From positions 186,001-250,000 of the forward strand of contig NZ_CAMPJO010000001.1 in the NCBI RefSeq assembly GCF_946886895.1: a stretch of 64,000 bases of DNA, given 5' to 3'. Origin of the DNA: an uncultured Marinobacter sp. Its GTDB lineage: Bacteria; Pseudomonadota; Gammaproteobacteria; Pseudomonadales; Oleiphilaceae. The notes under the pieces were generated by a model. The model was not told the DNA's origin and searched no databases. It saw only the letters and a program-made list of their open reading frames with translations. Each line of letters starts with the position of its first letter. The stretch's first letter is position 1. The translations under genes and the position numbers were made by a program. Shown one piece after another: positions 19,455 to 30,577 of this stretch.

Positions 19455-21320
19455 ATGGGCAATTTGCTTCGTCTTGGGTCAGCCATCGGCTGGCTCGCAG
19501 TAGGCCTCCCGGCTTTGGCAGACACTGCTGCCGGCCCGGATAACCCTTATCTCGACCCGACCTGGCTAACCCTGGTCCATTACCAGAAAAACATCGTCGG
19601 GGACGGTTATACCAGCCAGGCGGACGACCCCGACTTTTTTCTGAGCGATCAGGGCAAGACCTCCCCCAGAGCCGAGTTTGAAGCCACACTCCAGGCCATC
19701 CAGGCGCCCGGGGGCGGCAACGACCATGCACGATGCCGGTTTCCGGCCCGGGATCGCTGGCTCAGGGCACAACGGGATCTGCCCGACACGCCGGTGGTCT
19801 GCCCGGCCTACCAACAGTGGTCCGATACCCTGAATACCGAGACGGTAACCCTGGTGTTTGCCGCTTCCTACCTGAACAGCCCGTCATCCATGTTCGGCCA
19901 CACCTTCCTCCGGCTTGACCCACCCAAAGAAGACGACGAAACCAATCTGCTGCTGGCCAATACCATCTCCTATGCCGCGGATGCCGCCGCCCATGACAGC
20001 GAACTCCTGTTCGCCTACCGGGGTATCTTCGGAGGCTATCCGGGCATCACCACGGTTCAGCCCTACTACGAGAAAATCCGCCTGTATTCCGACATTGAGA
20101 ACCGGGATCTCTGGGAATACACCCTGAACCTGAGCCAGAGTGAAGTGGACATGATGGTGGCGCACGCCTGGGAGATCCGGGACCATAACTTCGACTACTA
20201 CTTCTTTGACGAGAACTGTGCCTATCGTCTGCTGGCACTGATCGACGTAGCCCGGCCCGGCACCAACCTGCTGGCGGAGGTTGGTACCCACGCCATCCCC
20301 TCGGACACGGTTCGCTGGGTGGTGGACAAGGGGCTGGTGCGCGACATCCACTACCGGCCCTCGGCAGCCACCTCCGTTGCCTACAGCCTCGACAGGCTGC
20401 CCGACGACCAGCAAACCCTGGCCGCCGCCCTGGCCAACGGCTATATCAGCGCCAGTGGCCCCGAGATCACAGCGCTGACACCCACCGAGCAAGCCCACGT
20501 ACTGGATGCCACCTACGATTACGTGCGCTACCAGAGCGAAGCCGAGGGCTGGCCCCGGGAGCTCGCCGCGCCGCTGTCCCACGACCTGCTGAGTGCCCGC
20601 AGCCAGATCGACAACACGCCGCCACCGGCAACGCCGCCCAGGCCCGATGTGCGCGACGATCAGGGCCACGATACCTTCCGGATCAGCCTGGGGGCCGGCC
20701 AACAGGCACACCGGGAGTTCACCCGGTTGACCTTGCGGCCAGCCTACCACGACGTCCTCGATCCGCCGGAAGGTTATCGCAGCGGCGCCCAGCTGCAGTT
20801 CCTGCGCCTGGATGCCCGCTACTATACGGATAATGACGAACTGCAGCTGGAACAGCTCACCGGTGTTGAGATACGTTCCCTGAGCCCGAGAAACGCCTTC
20901 TTCTCCCCGCTATCCTGGCAAGTCGGGTTCGGCGGCCGTCGAACCGAAACAGGCCACAAGCGCGTTCTGACACCGTACCTGGAAGGCGGTACCGGAGGCA
21001 GCTGGCGCCTGGGCGATCACACCCAGGCATTCGCGCTGGCCACCGCCGACCTGGAGATCGACAACGACCTCCGGCGGGGCTACGACGCAGCCCCCGGCGC
21101 CGATATCGGCCTGCTACACCAGAACCCCCGCTTCAGCCTGCTGGCCGGGGCGAAAACCAAAGCCTGGATCGTCAGCAGCCAGCGCCGCCAGGATCAGCTC
21201 TACGCAAAGGCCAACTGGCACATCGGGCGAGACTTCAGCCTGTTTGCCGAATTCACCCGGGAAGACCACTTCGACAGGTACCAAAGCACATGGCAAGCCG
21301 GACTGCACGCCTACTTCTGA
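19455..21320 (+). CDS. DUF4105 (Lnb N-terminal-like) periplasmic protein with barrel-like C-terminus
   Basis: About 621 residues. After a signal peptide (cleavage near PALA) comes a domain with SSMFGHTFLRL (H149) and FFDENCAYRLLALID (C255), the conserved His and Cys of DUF4105 proteins, which are thought to be papain-like periplasmic enzymes. From about residue 400 the sequence turns into alternating beta strands rich in aromatic and polar residues (FRISLGAGQQAHREF ... TWQAGLHAYF, ending in Phe), as in an outer-membrane barrel. The role is unknown. The start is ATG 19455 or TTG 19446. It overlaps the next gene by 31 bases. Confidence 0.85.
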   Translation: MGNLLRLGSAIGWLAVGLPALADTAAGPDNPYLDPTWLTLVHYQKNIVGDGYTSQADDPDFFLSDQGKTSPRAEFEATLQAIQAPGGGNDHARCRFPARDRWLRAQRDLPDTPVVCPAYQQWSDTLNTETVTLVFAASYLNSPSSMFGHTFLRLDPPKEDDETNLLLANTISYAADAAAHDSELLFAYRGIFGGYPGITTVQPYYEKIRLYSDIENRDLWEYTLNLSQSEVDMMVAHAWEIRDHNFDYYFFDENCAYRLLALIDVARPGTNLLAEVGTHAIPSDTVRWVVDKGLVRDIHYRPSAATSVAYSLDRLPDDQQTLAAALANGYISASGPEITALTPTEQAHVLDATYDYVRYQSEAEGWPRELAAPLSHDLLSARSQIDNTPPPATPPRPDVRDDQGHDTFRISLGAGQQAHREFTRLTLRPAYHDVLDPPEGYRSGAQLQFLRLDARYYTDNDELQLEQLTGVEIRSLSPRNAFFSPLSWQVGFGGRRTETGHKRVLTPYLEGGTGGSWRLGDHTQAFALATADLEIDNDLRRGYDAAPGADIGLLHQNPRFSLLAGAKTKAWIVSSQRRQDQLYAKANWHIGRDFSLFAEFTREDHFDRYQSTWQAGLHAYF

Positions 21321-22165
21321 GCCTCAAAGCACGCCGCCTGACTGCACTCGTCCTGAGCCTGCTGCTCCTGCCCGGGTGCAGCAGCCTGTTCTTCTACCCG
21401 GACCGCGTCACCTACCTCACCCCGGATCGTCTCAACCTCAGCTACGACGACGTCTACCTGGACACCGCCGACGGCGAAACCCTCCACGGTTGGTGGCTGC
21501 CTGCGGAAACACCTGAGAGCGATGCCAAGGGCACGGTCTATTTTCTCCATGGCAACGCCCAGAATATCAGCAGCCACCTCCTCAACGTCGCCTGGTTACC
21601 CGGGGAAGGCTACAACGTCTTCATCCTCGACTACCGGGGCTACGGAAAGTCCACCGGCGCCCCGGATATCGACGGCGCCCTGCACGATGTCGAAACCGGC
21701 CTGCGCTGGCTGGCCGGGAACACCGATGTGAAAGGCCGGCCCGTCTACATCCTCGGCCAGAGCCTGGGCGGCGCCCTCGCCATCCCCCTGGCCAGCGAAT
21801 GGACCCGGCGCCGGGAACAACCCCACCTCGACGGCCTGATACTGGACGGCACCTTCTCCGGTTTTCGCAAAATCGCTCGGGAGAAACTCGGCGCCTTCTG
21901 GCTCACCTGGCCGTTCCAGATTCCCCTGAGCTGGACCATTCCGGCGGACTACGAAGGCGTTGACTACATCGACGATATCAGTCCGATTCCGGTGATGATT
22001 ATTCACAGTGTCCGGGATGGGATTATTCCGTTTCATCATGGGGAGGCGCTTTATGAGGCCGCGGAAGAGCCAAAGGAATTTCTGCAGACGGATACGCCTC
22101 ACGCGGCGACGTTTGTGATTCCGGGGTATCGCGAGGCGGTTCTTGAGTTTATGGAAGGGCCATAA
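21290..22165 (+). CDS. Alpha/beta-hydrolase lipoprotein
   Basis: A 291-residue hydrolase with a lipoprotein signal (LLLLPGC, lipid-modified Cys30) and an alpha/beta-hydrolase fold: oxyanion region VYFLHGNAQNISS, nucleophile elbow GQSLGG (S158), acid D243 (VRDGIIP) and H271 (PHAATF). It resembles YfhR/BEM46-type serine hydrolases, with unknown substrate. It is anchored in the envelope, probably the outer membrane (residue +2 is Ser). The start lies inside the end of the DUF4105 gene, so the two are translationally coupled and may act together. Confidence 0.88.
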   Translation: MASRTARLLLSLKARRLTALVLSLLLLPGCSSLFFYPDRVTYLTPDRLNLSYDDVYLDTADGETLHGWWLPAETPESDAKGTVYFLHGNAQNISSHLLNVAWLPGEGYNVFILDYRGYGKSTGAPDIDGALHDVETGLRWLAGNTDVKGRPVYILGQSLGGALAIPLASEWTRRREQPHLDGLILDGTFSGFRKIAREKLGAFWLTWPFQIPLSWTIPADYEGVDYIDDISPIPVMIIHSVRDGIIPFHHGEALYEAAEEPKEFLQTDTPHAATFVIPGYREAVLEFMEGP

Positions 22166-22201
22166 AAAACCCGCCGAACTCGTGAGAGTGGCGGGTTTTT
22201 T
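22164..22201. terminator. Bidirectional terminator between hydrolase and pnp
   Basis: A6-CCCGCC (22164-22175) pairs with GGCGGG-T6 (22190-22201). It has U-tracts on both strands and lies between convergent genes. The hydrolase stop codon overlaps its first bases. Confidence 0.93.
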
Positions 22202-22230
22202 GTCGGATTACGCCTTCGGCTAATCCGACC
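22201..22230. repeat. REP-like palindrome, copy 2
   Basis: TGTCGGATTA (22201-22210), CGCCTTCGGC loop region, TAATCCGAC (22221-22229). The arms are the same as in the copy at 11367-11394. It abuts the terminator. Confidence 0.75.
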
Positions 22231-22250
22231 TACCTGTTGCGTCAACCAGC

Positions 22251-24371
22251 TTAGGCAGAGAAGTCGGTCGGCTGCTCGCCTTCCGCAACTTCCTTCATGG
22301 ACAGCTTGACGCGACCACGGTTATCCACATCCAGCACCTTCACCAGAACTTCCTGACCTTCGCTCAGCTCATCAGTGACATTCTCGATGCGGCGCTCGGA
22401 GATCTGGGAAATGTGCACCAGACCATCCTTGCCGGGCAGGATGTTCACGAAGGCACCAAAGTCCACAATGCGCTCAACGCGGCCCTTGTAGATAGCACCC
22501 ACTTCGATCTCCGCGGTAATTTCCTTAACCCGGTTCACCGCCGCCTGGGCCGCTTCCTGGTTATCGGCGTAGATCTTCACGTTGCCGTCGTCATCCAGAT
22601 CAATGGACGCACCGGTCTCGTCACAGATGGAACGGATCACAGAACCGCCCTTGCCGATCACGTCACGGATCTTCTCCGGATTGATCTTGATGGTGGTAAT
22701 GCTCGGCGCGCGCGCAGACAGCTCGGCACGGGGCGTAGAGATCACCTTGTTCATCTCGCCCAGAATGTGCAGGCGCGCCGCGTGGGCCTGTTCCAGGGCC
22801 AGTTCCATGATCTCGTCGGTAATGCCGTTGATCTTGATATCCATCTGCAGGGCGGTGACGCCCTCCTGGGTACCGGCAACTTTGAAGTCCATGTCGCCCA
22901 GGTGGTCTTCGTCACCCAGGATATCGGTCAGAACCGCGAACTTGTCGCCTTCCTTGACCAGGCCCATGGCGATACCGGCCACCGGCGCCTTGATGGGCAC
23001 ACCCGCGTCCATCAGTGCCAGGCTGGAACCACAGACCGAGGCCATGGAGCTGGAACCGTTGGATTCAGTGATCTCGGATACTGCCCGGATGGCGTACGGG
23101 AACTCTTCCAGAGTCGGCATGACCGCCAGAACACCACGTTTGGCCAGACGACCGTGGCCAACCTCGCGGCGGCCCGGGGTGCCGACACGACCCGCTTCAC
23201 CCACGGAATACGGAGGGAAGTTGTAGTGGAACAGGAACGGATCCTTACGCTCGCCTTCCAGGGCATCGATGATCTGCACATCGCGGGAGGTACCCAGCGT
23301 GGTGGTCACGATGGCCTGGGTTTCACCCCGGGTGAACAGCGCTGAACCGTGAACACTGGGCAGAATGCCCACTTCAATCTCGATCGGACGCACGGTCTTG
23401 TTGTCGCGGCCATCAATACGGGGCTTGCCCTCGATCACCTGGTTCCGGACGATGGCTTTTTCCACCTTGCCAAAATACTTTTTGACGTCATCCGCGGACG
23501 GCTGGCCTTCCTCTTCGCCGGCCAGTTTCTCAACCAGGGCCGACTTGATCTCGCCCAGGCGAGCATAGCGCTCCATCTTGTCACGGATGCCGTAGGCTTC
23601 CTCAATGGCAGCAGCAGCTTCGGACTTGACGATATTCAGCAGCTCGGTGTTCTCCGGTTCTGGTTGCCAGTCCCAACGCGGTTTGCCGTTCTCGGCCGCA
23701 AATTCCCGGATGGCGTTAACAGCCACCTGCATTTCCTGATGGGCGTACAGAACGCCACCCAGCATCTGGTCTTCCGTCAGGCCCTTGGCTTCAGACTCCA
23801 CCATTAGAACCGCATCTCCGGTACCGGCAACCACCATGTCCAGCAGGGAGGTTTGCAGCTCTTCGAAGGTCGGGTTCAGAAAGTAGCCCCGCTCGTTGGT
23901 GTAACCCACGCGGGAAGCACCGATGGGGCCATCAAACGGAATGCCGGAAATGGACAGCGCCGCAGAAGCGGCCAGCATTGCGGCAATATCCGGATCCTGG
24001 TTCTTGCTCGAGGACATCACCGTGGTAATGACCTGAACTTCGTTCATGAAGCCGTTCGGGAACAGCGGACGAATCGGACGGTCGATCAGGCGGGAGGTCA
24101 GGGTTTCCTTCTCGGAAGGACGACCTTCGCGCTTGAAGAAGCCACCGGGAATTTTACCCACGGCGTAGGTCTTCTCGAAGTAGTTGACCGTCAGCGGGAA
24201 GAACGGCTGACCCGGCTTGGCTTCCTTGGCGCCGACGACCGTACCGAGAACGGAAATATCGTCGATGGTTACCAGCACGGAGCCGGTTGCCTGGCGGGCA
24301 ATACGGCCGGTTTCCAGGGTGACGGTTTTGCCACCGAGTTCAAATGTTTTCTTGATGGGATTCAGATTCAC
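22251..24371 (-). CDS. pnp: Polyribonucleotide nucleotidyltransferase (PNPase)
   Basis: About 706 residues from a GTG at 24371 with CAGGAG upstream. Longer readings extend into the structured leader. Two RNase PH domains flank a helical linker (the second holds [12 protein letters not shown] and the catalytic region [19 protein letters not shown]), followed by a KH domain ([12 protein letters not shown]) and an S1 domain ([29 protein letters not shown]). It degrades mRNA 3'-5' phosphorolytically as part of the degradosome. It is last in the rimP-to-pnp operon. The stem in its leader suggests the RNase III/PNPase autoregulation known from E. coli. Confidence 0.97.
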   Translation of the reverse strand: MNLNPIKKTFELGGKTVTLETGRIARQATGSVLVTIDDISVLGTVVGAKEAKPGQPFFPLTVNYFEKTYAVGKIPGGFFKREGRPSEKETLTSRLIDRPIRPLFPNGFMNEVQVITTVMSSSKNQDPDIAAMLAASAALSISGIPFDGPIGASRVGYTNERGYFLNPTFEELQTSLLDMVVAGTGDAVLMVESEAKGLTEDQMLGGVLYAHQEMQVAVNAIREFAAENGKPRWDWQPEPENTELLNIVKSEAAAAIEEAYGIRDKMERYARLGEIKSALVEKLAGEEEGQPSADDVKKYFGKVEKAIVRNQVIEGKPRIDGRDNKTVRPIEIEVGILPSVHGSALFTRGETQAIVTTTLGTSRDVQIIDALEGERKDPFLFHYNFPPYSVGEAGRVGTPGRREVGHGRLAKRGVLAVMPTLEEFPYAIRAVSEITESNGSSSMASVCGSSLALMDAGVPIKAPVAGIAMGLVKEGDKFAVLTDILGDEDHLGDMDFKVAGTQEGVTALQMDIKINGITDEIMELALEQAHAARLHILGEMNKVISTPRAELSARAPSITTIKINPEKIRDVIGKGGSVIRSICDETGASIDLDDDGNVKIYADNQEAAQAAVNRVKEITAEIEVGAIYKGRVERIVDFGAFVNILPGKDGLVHISQISERRIENVTDELSEGQEVLVKVLDVDNRGRVKLSMKEVAEGEQPTDFSA

Positions 24372-24483
24372 AATAACTCCTGATCTATCTTTTCCGAATT
24401 GATTCAATCCGCGCGCCCCTGCGTGCGGATCGTTGTTCGCAGGCGTGTTCCTGTGACCCGAAGCCAACCCGTCTGAAAGCTAA

Positions 24484-24554
24484 CAGGCTGTTGCAAAACC
24501 CCGCTCCGTCTGGCGATTCGGGAATCGGCCAGGCCCGGGTTTTTCAACAACCTG
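24484..24554 (-). promoter_or_regulatory. Long stem-loop in the pnp leader, RNase III-type
   Basis: Outer arms at 24484-24503 and 24536-24554 pair over about 18 bases with few mismatches. The middle carries a second hairpin (CTGGCGATT ... AATCGGCCAG). In E. coli a comparable stem upstream of pnp is cut by RNase III and then used by PNPase to destabilise its own message. The position here (about 110-180 bases before the GTG) fits that role. Confidence 0.65.
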
Positions 24555-24679
24555 CTATCAATTTCGGCTTTCCGTTACGACAGGGAACCCTTCATTATCA
24601 CTGACAACACAACTGCGGCGTACATGCCCTTTGCCGTCCCCGGATCCGGGGCCTGGCAAAACGCAGGAGAGAAGCACAG

Positions 24680-24705
24680 CCGGCAGCACCCGAAGGTGCT
24701 ACCGG
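24680..24705 (-). terminator. UUCG-capped hairpin after rpsO
   Basis: On the minus strand CCGGTAGCACC-UUCG-GGTGCUGCCGG, an 11-bp stem with one mismatch and a C(UUCG)G tetraloop, 21 bases after the rpsO stop. The U-tract is poor, so it probably gives partial termination or protects the rpsO 3' end. Confidence 0.65.
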
Positions 24706-24726
24706 TTGAAGGCCACAAGGACCGGA

Positions 24727-24996
24727 TCAGCGACGCAGGCCCAGACGCTGGATAAGCTCCAGGTAACGGTCGGCGTTTTTGCGCTTCAGGTAATCCAGCA
24801 GCTTACGACGCTGGTTTACCATACGGATCAGACCACGGCGGGAATGATGATCCTGCTTGTTGATCTTGAAGTGATCCTGCAGCTTGTTGATGTTGGCGCT
24901 CAGCAGTGCCACCTGAACTTCAGGGGAACCGGTATCGCCATCACCTTGCTGATAATCCTGAACAATCTGTGCTTTCTCATTGGCAGACAGTGCCAT
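24727..24996 (-). CDS. rpsO: 30S ribosomal protein S15
   Basis: An 89-residue full-length S15, with the typical N-terminus ([13 protein letters not shown]) and the rRNA-binding [21 protein letters not shown]. It binds 16S rRNA early in 30S assembly. It sits between truB and pnp in the conserved order, with a structured end after it. Confidence 0.97.
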   Translation of the reverse strand: MALSANEKAQIVQDYQQGDGDTGSPEVQVALLSANINKLQDHFKINKQDHHSRRGLIRMVNQRRKLLDYLKRKNADRYLELIQRLGLRR

Positions 24997-25068
24997 AACT
25001 CACCTCATTGTTTGCGATGCTATCGAATACGGCCGAACCGCGCATCTCTACAGCCCGGCTACACAGCA

Positions 25069-26004
25069 TTACGCCTGAGGCGTTCCGCTGCTTTTCACCA
25101 GACGACGGGGCACCAGCCTGGTGTCCTCGTCTTCCGATAAAGCTTCTGCCAGCCCCACAAAGCCCCTGTTGCCATAAATGCGCACAAAGCCATGGAGTGA
25201 CTGACCCGGTATTCTAACCGGTTGTCCGTTCAATATCGATACCAGCGCCGGTCCCGCCAACCGGTGCTCCGGGAACATGGAAAGGGCGGCGTCCGGCGCG
25301 ACCAGCAGGCCATCCAGGCTTTCCTCCCGCTCCCGCATGGCCTCCAGGTCTTTTACATCACGGGCATCGGCCAGGGTAAACCCCGAGGCCATGGTTCGCC
25401 GCAAGGCGATGACGTGTGCTCCGCAGCCGAGCGCTTCGCCCAGATCCTCAACCAGTGAGCGAATGTACGTACCCTTGGTGCAACTCACTGCGATGTCCAG
25501 CTCGTTGTCCCGCACATCCAGTAGCGTTAGCTGGTAAATGGTGACCGGGCGCGCCGGGCGCGCCACCTCGATGCCCTCGCGGGCGTACTCGTATAGTGGT
25601 CGCCCCTTGTGCTTGAGCGCGGAATACATGGAGGGAACCTGCTGTATGTCACCACGGAACTGATCCAGCAGGGGCTCGAGACGTTCGGTGGAGAGGTCGG
25701 TCGGCACCGGTTTTTCCGCCACGACCGCACCCTCACTGTCGCCAGTCTCGGTACGAACGCCGAGCCTCGCAGTGGCGATATAAGCCTTGTCACTGTCCAG
25801 CATCATCTGGGAAAACTTGGTCGCCTCCCCGAAACACAACGGCAGTACACCGGTCGCCAGCGGATCCAGGGCACCGGTGTGTCCGGCCTTGGCCGCCCCG
25901 AACAACCGCTTGACCTCTTGCAGAATGCCATTGGAGGTGATGCCCTGAGGCTTATCAATGACCAGGATGCCGTTAACATCACGGCCTTTGCGACGACGAC
26001 TCAA
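25069..26004 (-). CDS. truB: tRNA pseudouridine-55 synthase
   Basis: A 311-residue TruB. The catalytic Asp is in [13 protein letters not shown] and the GITSN motif is near the N-terminus. It isomerises U55 in the T-loop of tRNAs. The TTG start overlaps the rbfA stop (TTGA), so it is coupled. The C-terminal PUA-like domain has [20 protein letters not shown]. Part of the rimP-to-pnp operon. Confidence 0.96.
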   Translation of the reverse strand: MSRRRKGRDVNGILVIDKPQGITSNGILQEVKRLFGAAKAGHTGALDPLATGVLPLCFGEATKFSQMMLDSDKAYIATARLGVRTETGDSEGAVVAEKPVPTDLSTERLEPLLDQFRGDIQQVPSMYSALKHKGRPLYEYAREGIEVARPARPVTIYQLTLLDVRDNELDIAVSCTKGTYIRSLVEDLGEALGCGAHVIALRRTMASGFTLADARDVKDLEAMREREESLDGLLVAPDAALSMFPEHRLAGPALVSILNGQPVRIPGQSLHGFVRIYGNRGFVGLAEALSEDEDTRLVPRRLVKSSGTPQA

Positions 26005-26432
26005 GCGTCCCGCTCCGGGTTACCCGATACCGGATCGTCGTTGTCGTCCCTGGGCACCGCCGGCTTTTCACCCACGGCCTCGCGAATCAGGCTGTCCATG
26101 TGGCGGCTGTAGCCCTGGAGGCTGTCAAAGTGAAAGCGCAGTTGCGGCACAACCCGCAACTTCATGGCGCGCCCCACCTGGCCACGCAGGAACCCCGCTG
26201 CCTTGTTCAGCGCCGACAGTGACGTTTTCACTTCCGGCGATTCGGCGGTCAGTTCCTCGGTCGAGAGCAGGGAGACATAGATGTCGGCGTAGCCAAGATC
26301 ACGACTGACCTTGACTGCGTTGACCGTCACCATGCCCACCCTGGGATCCTTGACCTCCCGCTGAATCAGCTGAGCCAGTTCCCGTTGCATCTGATCGCCG
26401 ATGCGATCAATACGACTGAACTCTCTTGGCAT
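26001..26432 (-). CDS. rbfA: 30S ribosome-binding factor A
   Basis: A 143-residue KH-fold assembly factor with the usual [35 protein letters not shown] core and LRFHFDSL. It helps mature the 5' end of 16S rRNA. It shares TGATG with infB upstream and overlaps truB downstream. The C-terminus is acidic and variable, as in relatives. Confidence 0.96.
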   Translation of the reverse strand: MPREFSRIDRIGDQMQRELAQLIQREVKDPRVGMVTVNAVKVSRDLGYADIYVSLLSTEELTAESPEVKTSLSALNKAAGFLRGQVGRAMKLRVVPQLRFHFDSLQGYSRHMDSLIREAVGEKPAVPRDDNDDPVSGNPERDA

Positions 26433-29011
26433 CAGGCCCCCGTGGATTCGAGCTTGCGTTCAACCCGGACGCGATCAAAGACCTCGATCTGGTCTCCGAC
26501 TTTCACGTCGTAGCCTTTCACGCCAATACCGCACTCCATGCCATTGCGGACTTCGGGAACGTCGTCCTTGAAGCGACGCAGGGATTCCAGCTCGCCTTCA
26601 AAGATCACCACGTTGTCCCGCAGAACCCGAATCGGCTTGTTACGGTAGACGTTGCCCTCAACCACCATACAGCCGGCCACCTGACCGAACTTCGGTGAGC
26701 GGAACACATCGCGAACATCGGCAATGCCGACAATGTCTTCACGGAATTCCGGCGCCAGCATGCCCGTCAGGGCGGCTTTCACGTCATCAATCAGATTGTA
26801 GATGATGCTGTAGTAGCGCAGATCCAGACCTTCCTGTTCGACCAGGCGCTTGGAGGCGGTGTCGGCTCGCACGTTGAAACCGAAGATAACCGCGTTGGTC
26901 GCCATGGCAAGGCTGACGTCAGTCTCGGCGATACCACCGACACCGGAAGACACAATCTTCACCTGGACCTCGTCATTGCCAAGGTCCTGCAGGGCCTTGG
27001 TAATGGCTTCCAGAGAGCCACGCACATCGGTCTTGAGCACGACGTTGAGGGTTTTGACCTCGTCCTTGCCCATGTTCTCGAACAGGTTCTCAAGCTTCGC
27101 CGCCTGCTGACGCTGGAGGCGCTGCTCCCGCTCGCGGATCTGCCGAAATTCGGCCAGTTCCTTCGCTTTGCGCTCGTCTGCAACTGCAAAGAACTCATCA
27201 CCGGCGTCCGGTGTGCCATTCAGGCCGAGAATCTCAACCGGAATCGACGGGCCAGCTTCCCTGGTCTGCTTGCCGGCTTCGTCGGTCATCGCCCGAACTT
27301 TGCCGAAATAGGCACCGGCAACCACCATATCACCCTGGCGCAGGGTACCGTTCTGAACCAGGACGGTCGCCACGGAGCCACGGCCCCGCTCAAGGCTCGA
27401 CTCAACGACAACACCCTTGGCCGGCGCATCCGTAACGGCTTCCAGTTCAAGGATTTCAGACTGCAGCAAGACAGCCTCGAGCAGCGCATCGATACCTTCA
27501 CCGGTGTGGGCGGAAACAGGCACAAACTGAACATCCCCGCCCCAGTCTTCCGGAACGACTTCCAGGGCAGCCAGTTCACTCTTGATGCGGTCCGGGTCAG
27601 CCCCTTCCTTGTCCATCTTGTTGATGGCTACCACCAGCGGCACACCGGCGGAGCGGGCGTGCTGCACCGCTTCCTTGGTCTGCGGCATAACGCCGTCATC
27701 CGCCGCGACAACCAGGATAACGATATCGGTACACTGGGCACCACGGGCACGCATCGCCGTAAAGGCTGCGTGGCCCGGCGTATCCAGGAAGGACACCATG
27801 CCGTGATCCGTTTCCACGTGATAGGCACCGATGTGCTGGGTAATGCCACCGGACTCGCCGGAGGCCACCTTGGTACGGCGAATATAATCCAGCAGCGAGG
27901 TTTTGCCGTGGTCAACGTGACCCATCACGCTCACCACCGGAGCACGCTTGGTCTTTTCACCACCCTCGAATGAGAACTCACTCAGAACTTCTTCCTCGAA
28001 GGCATCTTCACTGACGGTCCTGGCTTTGTGCCCCAGTTCCTCGGTCACAAGAACCGCGGTTTCCTGGTCCAGCGCCTGGTTAATGGTGGCCATGACACCC
28101 ATACCCATCAGGGTTTTGATGACATCCGCCGATTTGACCGCCATGCGCTGGGCAAGATCGCCAACGCTGATGGTTTCCGGAATCTCTACTTCTCTGACCA
28201 TTGGTTTGGTCGGCCTCTCGAAGCCATGACGCTTCTCTTTGGGTTTCTTTTTCGCGCGCAGCGGCTTACGCAGGGTGGTGTCTTCCTCTTCTTCGGAAAT
28301 CACCAGCGGCTCGTCCACCGGACGACTGCGCGGACCACGATGGCCAGCCTGTTTCTTTTTCGGCTTGCCTTCTTCCACTTCGTCGCCACGTTCGCGAACT
28401 TTTTCTTTCTTTTTCTTCGGCTTGCGGTCTTTACCTTCACCCTCGGCCGGCGGCGGAATGGGCATATCCTCCGGCGCGGGAACAGGCTCGGGCTCAGGTT
28501 TGGCGGCCGGCTTCGGCTCTGCCTTTTCTTCCGCTACCGGCGTTTCGGCAGGCGCTTCTTCCTGAGTGCCCGCGGCGGTATCCGCCGTGGCTTTCGTCTC
28601 TGCCTGAGGCGCCTGTTCCGCAGCAACCTTGGGCGCCTCCTCTACCGGCGCCTGGGGCTGGGATTGCGCCTGCTCTTCAGCGGCGGCCTCCTGTGCCGCT
28701 GACTCCGCCTCCGGCTGAGCCTCCGCGCGCTTGATGTAGGTGCGCCGTTTGCGGACTTCCACATTCACTGTCTTGGCCTTGCCAGCCTTCAGTGTCGTGG
28801 TGGTTTTACGCTTCAGTGTGATCTTGCGCGGCTCGGAGTCCGCCTCACCGTGGGTCTTTCGCAAATAGGCCAGCAACTGCTGCTTCTCATCACTGGAGAC
28901 TGCGTCATTTTCCGAGCGCGCCTTAAGGCCGGCTTCCACGATCTGCTTCAGCAAACGATCCACGGGAGCGCCTACATCTTCGGCCAGTTGTTTTACCGTT
29001 ACTTCAGCCAT
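26432..29011 (-). CDS. infB: Translation initiation factor IF-2
   Basis: 859 residues. An IF2 N-terminal helical domain ([20 protein letters not shown]), a long Ala/Glu/Lys-rich disordered linker (~90-270), then the GTPase with [17 protein letters not shown] and NKMD, and the C-terminal domains that bind fMet-tRNA. It promotes initiator tRNA binding and subunit joining. The order nusA-infB-rbfA is conserved. One intact start is seen. Internal starts giving short forms, as in E. coli, are possible but not evident. Confidence 0.97.
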   Translation of the reverse strand: MAEVTVKQLAEDVGAPVDRLLKQIVEAGLKARSENDAVSSDEKQQLLAYLRKTHGEADSEPRKITLKRKTTTTLKAGKAKTVNVEVRKRRTYIKRAEAQPEAESAAQEAAAEEQAQSQPQAPVEEAPKVAAEQAPQAETKATADTAAGTQEEAPAETPVAEEKAEPKPAAKPEPEPVPAPEDMPIPPPAEGEGKDRKPKKKKEKVRERGDEVEEGKPKKKQAGHRGPRSRPVDEPLVISEEEEDTTLRKPLRAKKKPKEKRHGFERPTKPMVREVEIPETISVGDLAQRMAVKSADVIKTLMGMGVMATINQALDQETAVLVTEELGHKARTVSEDAFEEEVLSEFSFEGGEKTKRAPVVSVMGHVDHGKTSLLDYIRRTKVASGESGGITQHIGAYHVETDHGMVSFLDTPGHAAFTAMRARGAQCTDIVILVVAADDGVMPQTKEAVQHARSAGVPLVVAINKMDKEGADPDRIKSELAALEVVPEDWGGDVQFVPVSAHTGEGIDALLEAVLLQSEILELEAVTDAPAKGVVVESSLERGRGSVATVLVQNGTLRQGDMVVAGAYFGKVRAMTDEAGKQTREAGPSIPVEILGLNGTPDAGDEFFAVADERKAKELAEFRQIREREQRLQRQQAAKLENLFENMGKDEVKTLNVVLKTDVRGSLEAITKALQDLGNDEVQVKIVSSGVGGIAETDVSLAMATNAVIFGFNVRADTASKRLVEQEGLDLRYYSIIYNLIDDVKAALTGMLAPEFREDIVGIADVRDVFRSPKFGQVAGCMVVEGNVYRNKPIRVLRDNVVIFEGELESLRRFKDDVPEVRNGMECGIGVKGYDVKVGDQIEVFDRVRVERKLESTGA

Positions 29012-29029
29012 ACTGGTCCTCCTCCCGAA

Positions 29030-30523
29030 TTAAGCCTGGTCTTCAAACCAGGGGGCACGTGCGGTCATAATCAACTGACCGGCACGCTCTTCATCCATAC
29101 CGTCGATCTCGAGCAGGTCATCCACCGACTGCTCCGCCAGGTCTTCCATCGTGCGTACGCCCATGCCGGCGAGTTTGAATGCCAGACCACGATCCATGCC
29201 GTCCATCGCCAGAAGATCTTCCGCTGGCTCCGCGCCCTCAAGAGCTTCCTCACTGGCCAGCGCCTGGTTCAGCAAAACGTCCTTGGCACGACGACGAAGT
29301 TCGGTAACGGTTTCTTCGTCAAAACCGTCAATGGCCAGCATCTCTTCCATCGGTACATAAGCCACTTCCTCGATTGAGGTAAACCCCTCCTCAATCAGGA
29401 TGCCAGCAAATTCCTCATCGACATCCAGGTTGCCGGTGAAGTGCTCCACCAGGCGCGTGTACTCCTGCTCCTGGCGCTCGCCGGCTTCCTCTTCGGTCAT
29501 TACGTTCAGTATCCAGCCGGTCAGGTCCGTGGCCAGACGCACGTTCTGGCCGTTACGGCCGATGGCCTGGGCCAGGTTGTCTTCGGCGACCGCCACTTCC
29601 ATGGTATGGCGATCCTCATCCATCACAATGGAGGCAACTTCCGCCGGTGCCATGGCGTTGATCACCAACTGCGCCGGATTGTCGTCCCAGAGCACGATAT
29701 CGACGCGCTCTCCGCCAAGCTCGTTGGATACCGCCTGCACCCTGGACCCGCGCATACCAACACAGGCACCCACCGGATCAATCCGGCGATCATTGGTTTT
29801 CACGGCGATCTTGGCACGGGAACCGGGATCTCGGGCGGCGCCGCGGATCTCAATCAGCTCCTCGGCAATCTCCGGTACTTCAATGCGGAACAGTTCGATC
29901 AGCATCTGTGATGCCGTGCGGCTCAGGATAAGCTGGGGGCCGCGATGATCGGTCCGGATCTCCAGCAACAGGGAGCGCACCCGGTCACCCATGCGGAAGG
30001 TTTCCCGGGGAATCAGGTGCTCCCGCGGTAACAGGGCCTCGGCGTTACTGCCGAGATCGACAATCACATTGTCGCGGGTCACTTTCTTGACCGTGCCAGA
30101 CACCAGCTCACCGACACGATCACGGTAGCTGTCGACAATTTTCATGCGTTCGGCTTCGCGAACTTTCTGGAAGATGATCTGTTTCGCAGCCTGGGCACCA
30201 ATCCGGCCAAATGCCTCGGATTCGACTTTCTCTTCGTGGGTATCGCCAGGCTTCAGGGCCGGGTCGATCTCCTCGGCTTCCTGCAGAGTGAGCTCGGTAC
30301 CCAGCGCAGGCACGGCATCGTTGTCCACAACCAGCCAACGACGGAAGGTTTCGTACTCTCCGGTTTTCCGGTCAATCGAAACCCGGATATCCGCCTCTTC
30401 GTCATCAAAGCGTTTTTTGGCAGCGGTGGCCAGTGCCAGTTCGATCGCCTCAAAAATCACATCCTTCTCGACCCCTTTCTCGTTCGAGACGGATTCAACC
30501 ACCAGCAAGATCTCTTTACTCAT
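29030..30523 (-). CDS. nusA: Transcription termination/antitermination factor NusA
   Basis: A 497-residue NusA of the long gammaproteobacterial type: N-terminal RNA-polymerase-binding domain, S1 domain ([25 protein letters not shown]), two KH domains ([18 protein letters not shown] and [12 protein letters not shown]) and two acidic C-terminal repeats. It modulates pausing, termination and rRNA antitermination. It lies 18 bases upstream of infB. In E. coli NusA feeds back on this operon, which fits the terminators in the rimP leader. Confidence 0.97.
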   Translation of the reverse strand: MSKEILLVVESVSNEKGVEKDVIFEAIELALATAAKKRFDDEEADIRVSIDRKTGEYETFRRWLVVDNDAVPALGTELTLQEAEEIDPALKPGDTHEEKVESEAFGRIGAQAAKQIIFQKVREAERMKIVDSYRDRVGELVSGTVKKVTRDNVIVDLGSNAEALLPREHLIPRETFRMGDRVRSLLLEIRTDHRGPQLILSRTASQMLIELFRIEVPEIAEELIEIRGAARDPGSRAKIAVKTNDRRIDPVGACVGMRGSRVQAVSNELGGERVDIVLWDDNPAQLVINAMAPAEVASIVMDEDRHTMEVAVAEDNLAQAIGRNGQNVRLATDLTGWILNVMTEEEAGERQEQEYTRLVEHFTGNLDVDEEFAGILIEEGFTSIEEVAYVPMEEMLAIDGFDEETVTELRRRAKDVLLNQALASEEALEGAEPAEDLLAMDGMDRGLAFKLAGMGVRTMEDLAEQSVDDLLEIDGMDEERAGQLIMTARAPWFEDQA

Positions 30524-30577
30524 TGGATTGCCCTGCCCTCAACATAAACTGTGCGTCCACTGACGTTTTAATATCAC

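Larger units (their letters stand above)
24372..24726 (-). other. rpsO-pnp intergenic region
   Basis: A 355-bp stretch without a gene. In transcription order it contains the UUCG hairpin just after rpsO, then the long stem that forms the pnp leader, then the pnp ribosome site. Confidence 0.7.
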
